Shown one piece after another: positions 56,086-59,212 of a stretch of DNA of 59,212 nt. The stretch's first letter is position 1. Each line of letters opens with the position of its first letter. The stretch comes from Bacteroidales bacterium (GTDB taxonomy: Bacteria > Bacteroidota > Bacteroidia > Bacteroidales > F082): contig JAFZDU010000060.1 in assembly GCA_017561025.1 (NCBI GenBank), positions 1-59,212 of the forward strand. Direction: 5' to 3'. Both the position numbers and the translations under genes were made by a program. Under the pieces are notes generated by a model. The model made no database searches and had not been told where the DNA came from. It saw only the letters and a program-made list of their open reading frames with translations.

Positions 56086-57873
56086 ATGGATAAGATTAGA
56101 AACTTTTGTATTATAGCTCATATCGACCACGGTAAGAGCACATTGGCAGATAGACTTTTAGAGAACACCAAGACGTTATCACAGAAAGAGTTAGTCAACC
56201 AGGTTCTCGATGACATGGATTTGGAACGTGAGCGCGGCATCACCATCAAAAGCCACGCCATCCAGATGAATTATGTAAGAGACGGTGTCAACTACACACT
56301 CAACCTCATCGACACTCCCGGTCACGTCGACTTCTCGTACGAGGTGTCACGTTCCATCGCAGCATGCGAAGGCGCTCTGTTAGTCGTCGACGCCACACAG
56401 GGCATCCAGGCTCAGACCATCTCCAACCTCTATATGGCTATGGACCACGACTTGGAAATCATCCCTGTCATCAACAAGATAGACATGGACAGCGCCAACC
56501 CTGAGATGGTGGAAGACCAGATCGTAGACCTCATCGGCTGCGAACGTTCCGACATCTTACGCTGCAGCGCTCGTAATAATATAGGTATCGAGGAAATACT
56601 CGAGGCTATCGTCGACAGAATCCCTGCTCCTAAGGGCGACCCTAACGCTCCTTTGCAGGCGCTCATCTTCGACTCTGTATTCAACTCATATCGCGGAATC
56701 ATCGCCTACTTCCGTATCTTCAACGGAACAATACGCAAAGACGAACTCGTCAAGTTCTTCGCGACGAAGATGGAATACCAAGCCGACGAAATCGGCGTGC
56801 TTCAACTCAAGCAGGTTCCTAAAGACGAACTCTCTGCCGGTAACGTAGGTTATATCATCTCTGGCATCAAGACTTCTTCTGAAGTAAAGGTCGGCGACAC
56901 CATCACTCACGTCGAAAGACCTTGCGACAAACCTATCGAAGGTTTCGAACACGTCAAGCCTATGGTTTTTGCCGGTGTATATCCTGTAAGCGCTGATGAT
57001 TACGAAGAGTTACGTGCTTCTTTGGAGAAATTACAGCTCAACGACGCTTCATTGGTATGGGAACCAGAGTCATCAATAGCTCTTGGTTTCGGTTTCCGCT
57101 GCGGCTTCTTGGGTCTCCTCCACATGGAAATCGTTCAGGAACGTCTCGATCGCGAGTTCAATATGGACGTCATCACCACTGTGCCTAACGTTTCATTCAA
57201 GGCTTATCTCACCGACGGCGAAGTCATCGACGTTCACAACCCTAGCGGACTTCCAGAAGTGACAAAACTCGACCATATCGACGAGCCTTTCATCATCGCT
57301 GAGATCATCACAAAGAACGAATACGTCGGTTCTATCATGAAACTCTGCATCGACAAACGTGGTGTCTTGATGAACCAAGTTTATCTCACAACCGACCGCG
57401 TCGAGCTCAAGTTCCAGATGCCATTGAGCGAAATCGTATTCGACTTCTACGATAAATTGAAATCTATATCAAAAGGTTATGCTTCTTTCGACTACCACAT
57501 CGCCGGTTATCAACAAGCAAGTCTCGTCAAATTGGACATCATGTTGAATGGTGAAGTCGTTGACGCCTTGTCAACTTTGATTCACCGCGACAACGCATAT
57601 TCATTCGGACGCAAGATGTGTGAAAAGTTGAAAGAATTGATTCCACGCCACCAATTCGACGTTGCTATCCAAGCATCTATCGGTGCCAAGATCATCGCAA
57701 GAGAGACAGTACGCCAGGTTCGTAAGGACGTTACAGCAAAATGTTATGGCGGTGACGTCAGCCGTAAGCGTAAGCTCCTCGAAAAGCAGAAAGCCGGTAA
57801 GAAGAGAATGCGCCAGATCGGTAGCGTAGAGGTTCCACAATCAGCGTTCCTCGCAGTGTTGAAACTTGATTAA
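56086..57873 (+). CDS. lepA: Elongation factor 4 (LepA)
   Basis: A 595-residue translational GTPase. AHIDHGKS (11-18) is the P-loop; [14 protein letters not shown] and NKIDM are further G motifs. The protein has no domain IV as in EF-G but the LepA-specific C-terminal domain (about 490-595; [20 protein letters not shown], then [20 protein letters not shown]). It acts on the ribosome under stress or during assembly. Length is normal. Confidence 0.97.
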   Translation: MDKIRNFCIIAHIDHGKSTLADRLLENTKTLSQKELVNQVLDDMDLERERGITIKSHAIQMNYVRDGVNYTLNLIDTPGHVDFSYEVSRSIAACEGALLVVDATQGIQAQTISNLYMAMDHDLEIIPVINKIDMDSANPEMVEDQIVDLIGCERSDILRCSARNNIGIEEILEAIVDRIPAPKGDPNAPLQALIFDSVFNSYRGIIAYFRIFNGTIRKDELVKFFATKMEYQADEIGVLQLKQVPKDELSAGNVGYIISGIKTSSEVKVGDTITHVERPCDKPIEGFEHVKPMVFAGVYPVSADDYEELRASLEKLQLNDASLVWEPESSIALGFGFRCGFLGLLHMEIVQERLDREFNMDVITTVPNVSFKAYLTDGEVIDVHNPSGLPEVTKLDHIDEPFIIAEIITKNEYVGSIMKLCIDKRGVLMNQVYLTTDRVELKFQMPLSEIVFDFYDKLKSISKGYASFDYHIAGYQQASLVKLDIMLNGEVVDALSTLIHRDNAYSFGRKMCEKLKELIPRHQFDVAIQASIGAKIIARETVRQVRKDVTAKCYGGDVSRKRKLLEKQKAGKKRMRQIGSVEVPQSAFLAVLKLD

Positions 57874-57900
57874 GACAATATCTTTGTCCACATAATACGA

Positions 57901-57935
57901 ATAGGGATGTCACGGTGTGACATCCCTATTTTTCA
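57901..57935 (+). terminator. Intrinsic terminator after lepA
   Basis: AATAGGGATGTCAC (57901-57914) and GTGACATCCCTATT (57918-57931) form a 14-bp perfect stem around GGT, followed by a T run. Confidence 0.92.
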
Positions 57936-58087
57936 TCGCGCGAAGGAGCGAAGATTGTAAAATGTGGATGATGCAGTACTGTGGAGGGCAGCAGATACTT
58001 TGGAGCCTGAAAGGGCAAAACATTATAATGTAAGGCATCGACTTATATGATTACGAAAATATAAGCGTTTAAAAAACTCTACTTGCA
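57936..58087. other. Gene-free stretch before repeat copy C
   Basis: No convincing reading frame or RNA gene is seen. It contains short G-rich words (GTGGAGGGCAGCAG) and an AT-rich half. Confidence 0.4.
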
Positions 58088-58177
58088 GCCCATCGCGTTA
58101 GGGATTGAAGCAGCATCCTTTTGGAGCGTAGCGGAAAAAGATATAGCGGAAAGCCCGACGGCGGAGCCGGAACGCCC
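58088..58177 (-). repeat. Structured GGGCGTT...AACGC repeat, copy C
   Basis: Third copy, in opposite orientation. The small hairpin is GGC-TCC-GCC, the stem ATCTTTT/AAAAGGAT encloses a loop TCCGCTACGCTCC, and the end is CAATCCCTAACGC. Sequence between conserved blocks varies while pairing is kept. It is followed by TTTTTGTCATTAG-type words that also occur before gap. Confidence 0.8.
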
Positions 58178-58198
58178 AAAAAGACTAATGACAAAAGT

Positions 58199-58519
58199 TT
58201 AAGGTTCAAAGTTCAATGGCAAAGAATAAATCTCCACTCCCACTCTATTTATATGATCTATCAAATTCTCATTTTTCAATGAAGAATATAAAGAAATATC
58301 AAACATATAAGGTAACAACAAATCATCAACACCATTCATAATATCCAACAAATCATCATGTTCGAGTTTGTCGCCAAGAAGTGTAATATCAATATCAGAG
58401 AAAGGCCTATAGTTTCCTTTCGCACGAGAACCATACAAAATAACTTTTTCAATCTTAGGTTTCTTTGCGAAAAGTTCACAGAGTTTTTTCCGATACTCGT
58501 CTTTTATTCCGTATTTCAT
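58199..58519 (-). CDS. MNT-type nucleotidyltransferase (antitoxin-like)
   Basis: 106 residues from the ATG at 58519 (MKYGIKDEYRKKLCELF); a TTG nine bases upstream would overlap the preceding gene by 4 bases. It carries the minimal nucleotidyltransferase motif GSRAKGNYRPFSDIDITLLG (Gly30-Ser31, Asp42, Asp44). MNT proteins partner with HEPN proteins; in characterised pairs the MNT adds AMP to the HEPN RNase and neutralises it. The partner gene ends 5 bases upstream. The C-terminus (LPLNFEP) is short, as in minimal members. Confidence 0.88.
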   Translation of the reverse strand: MKYGIKDEYRKKLCELFAKKPKIEKVILYGSRAKGNYRPFSDIDITLLGDKLEHDDLLDIMNGVDDLLLPYMFDISLYSSLKNENLIDHINRVGVEIYSLPLNFEP

Positions 58520-58524
58520 AAACC

Positions 58525-58956
58525 TCAACCGCTTATTTTTTCAATCATCGATTTCTCGTATTCCACAAATAATGGATAATACACGTTAATAATATTATCG
58601 ACAATACGTTTTGCAGTGTCGTCATCATATTGATGTGATGTCACGTTTCTATCTGATATTGTCTGCATCCATTGTTCATTATCAATAAGACCGAATCTCA
58701 ACGCATGACGTATTGCATCTCTCGAACCAAAAATCTCCGTCACACCCTGATATTCTGCATAATCTTTCATCACCTTCCACGCCAGTTCATGAGTAAACTC
58801 AAAACATTGTATCAAACCTTCATTAATTAAATAACCGATACTATGTGTTGAATACTGCTCGCTACGAATTATTTCGACAGCTTCAGAAAGTCTCTTTAAA
58901 GCCCTGCGGTAATTCTCAAACCGCTGCACCCATCTTAAATCTTTTTCCACGCTCAT
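58525..58956 (-). CDS. HEPN-domain protein, HI0074 family (toxin-like)
   Basis: A 143-residue all-helical protein of the HI0074 / nucleotidyltransferase-substrate-binding family. The RX4H motif RNVTSH (Arg103, His108) in SDRNVTSHQYDD matches the HEPN RNase active site. ECFEFTHELAW-like FEFTHELAWKVMKDY is a family hallmark. With the MNT gene just downstream it forms a HEPN-MNT toxin-antitoxin-like module. It starts at 58956 with a promoter 32 bases before. Confidence 0.88.
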   Translation of the reverse strand: MSVEKDLRWVQRFENYRRALKRLSEAVEIIRSEQYSTHSIGYLINEGLIQCFEFTHELAWKVMKDYAEYQGVTEIFGSRDAIRHALRFGLIDNEQWMQTISDRNVTSHQYDDDTAKRIVDNIINVYYPLFVEYEKSMIEKISG

Positions 58957-58987
58957 ATTTTTGATATTTAGTTCTAAAATTCTTATG

Positions 58988-59018
58988 CAAAACTATGAAT
59001 AAAAAACAAAGCAAACAA
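58988..59018 (-). promoter_or_regulatory. Promoter of the HEPN-MNT operon
   Basis: Minus-strand TAGTTTTG (58988-58995) with TTG (59016-59018) 20 bases upstream; leader about 25 bases. Confidence 0.5.
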
Positions 59019-59019
59019 G

Positions 59020-59068
59020 AATTATTTTCTTAAGGGGAGTTCTATAAATTCCCCGTTTAAATAATTTT
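59020..59068. repeat. Foldback hairpin
   Basis: AATTATTTTCTTAAGGGGA (from 59020) can pair, with a few mismatches, with TCCCCGTTTAAATAATT (59050-59066). It lies upstream of the HEPN promoter and codes for nothing. Confidence 0.5.
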
Positions 59069-59103
59069 GATAGTAACAATTAAAACTTTTGCATGCTTTA
59101 TGT

Positions 59104-59167
59104 TTTTTCTTGGAATCTTTTCGCCTTTCTTTCAATCACATAGCTCGCTATGTTCTTTCAAGAAAAA
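59104..59167. repeat. Second foldback element at the window end
   Basis: The outer arm TTTTTCTTG (59104-59112) pairs with CAAGAAAAA (59159-59167), and the inner stem ACATAGC-TC-GCTATGT lies at 59138-59153. It could be an intergenic repeat that continues beyond the window. No gene is seen to the edge at 59212. Confidence 0.5.
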
Positions 59168-59212
59168 CAAAAATCTTCTCAAAGAAAAATTCATAAATCA
59201 TTTGCAAAGCAA

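Overview
The window looks like a chromosome segment of a member of the Bacteroidota, most likely order Bacteroidales. The evidence is the low GC content, promoters of the Bacteroidota -33/-7 type (TTG, about 20 bases, TAnnTTTG), two giant secreted proteins with type IX secretion (T9SS) sorting tails, paired OmpH/Skp proteins after BamA, a DUF2723 membrane protein, and weak Shine-Dalgarno signals. Gene order is housekeeping-like for about 27 kb, accessory from about 27 to 48 kb, then housekeeping again.

1-6.4 kb: the start of a 2-oxoacid:ferredoxin oxidoreductase alpha subunit (cut by the window edge) diverges from a small 2[4Fe-4S] ferredoxin. Next is a minus-strand operon of an alpha-oxoamine synthase (serine palmitoyltransferase or cysteate acyltransferase type), an SDR reductase and a MarR regulator. 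A plus-strand SDR-VOC pair diverges from it. Together these suggest sphingoid or sulfonolipid base chemistry. A small secreted protein with a carboxypeptidase-regulatory-like domain follows.

6.5-16.5 kb: a long minus-strand envelope block, read as dprA, rsgA, an Omp85-like protein, nadK, a DUF6089 protein, uppS, bamA, ompH, ompH. It links isoprenoid carrier synthesis, outer-membrane protein assembly and periplasmic chaperones.

16.6-27.1 kb: a glycosyltransferase with a TTG start and lgt (plus strand); a DUF2723 GT-C-like membrane protein (minus strand); then tRNA-Gln, rimP, nusA and infB (plus strand).

27.6-40.4 kb: two paralogous giant T9SS adhesins (2335 and 1808 residues) built from cleaved-adhesin (choice-of-anchor J) modules. 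In both, adhesin modules sit inside a split beta-sandwich domain, and a 378-base block of about 96% identity points to recent recombination between them.

40.7-43.0 kb: an oxidative-stress locus of thioredoxin and peroxiredoxin (minus) diverging from OxyR (plus). An exact T-N11-A palindrome lies where it could control both promoters.

43.0-48.1 kb: an accessory, repeat-rich island. It holds a structured element also found at 27.2 and 58.1 kb, GTAGAGACG palindromes, two copies of a foldback repeat flanking an ORF6N gene, a gene relic, a PEGA/SUMF1-like protein, and an AAA/DUF4143 ATPase.

48.3-59.2 kb: a transglutaminase-like lipoprotein co-transcribed with purA (which has a potentially structured leader), an RSH-type ppGpp enzyme, gap, lepA, a HEPN-MNT toxin-antitoxin-like pair, and foldback repeats at the window end. 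All assignments come from reading the sequence and from family knowledge; no database search was run.
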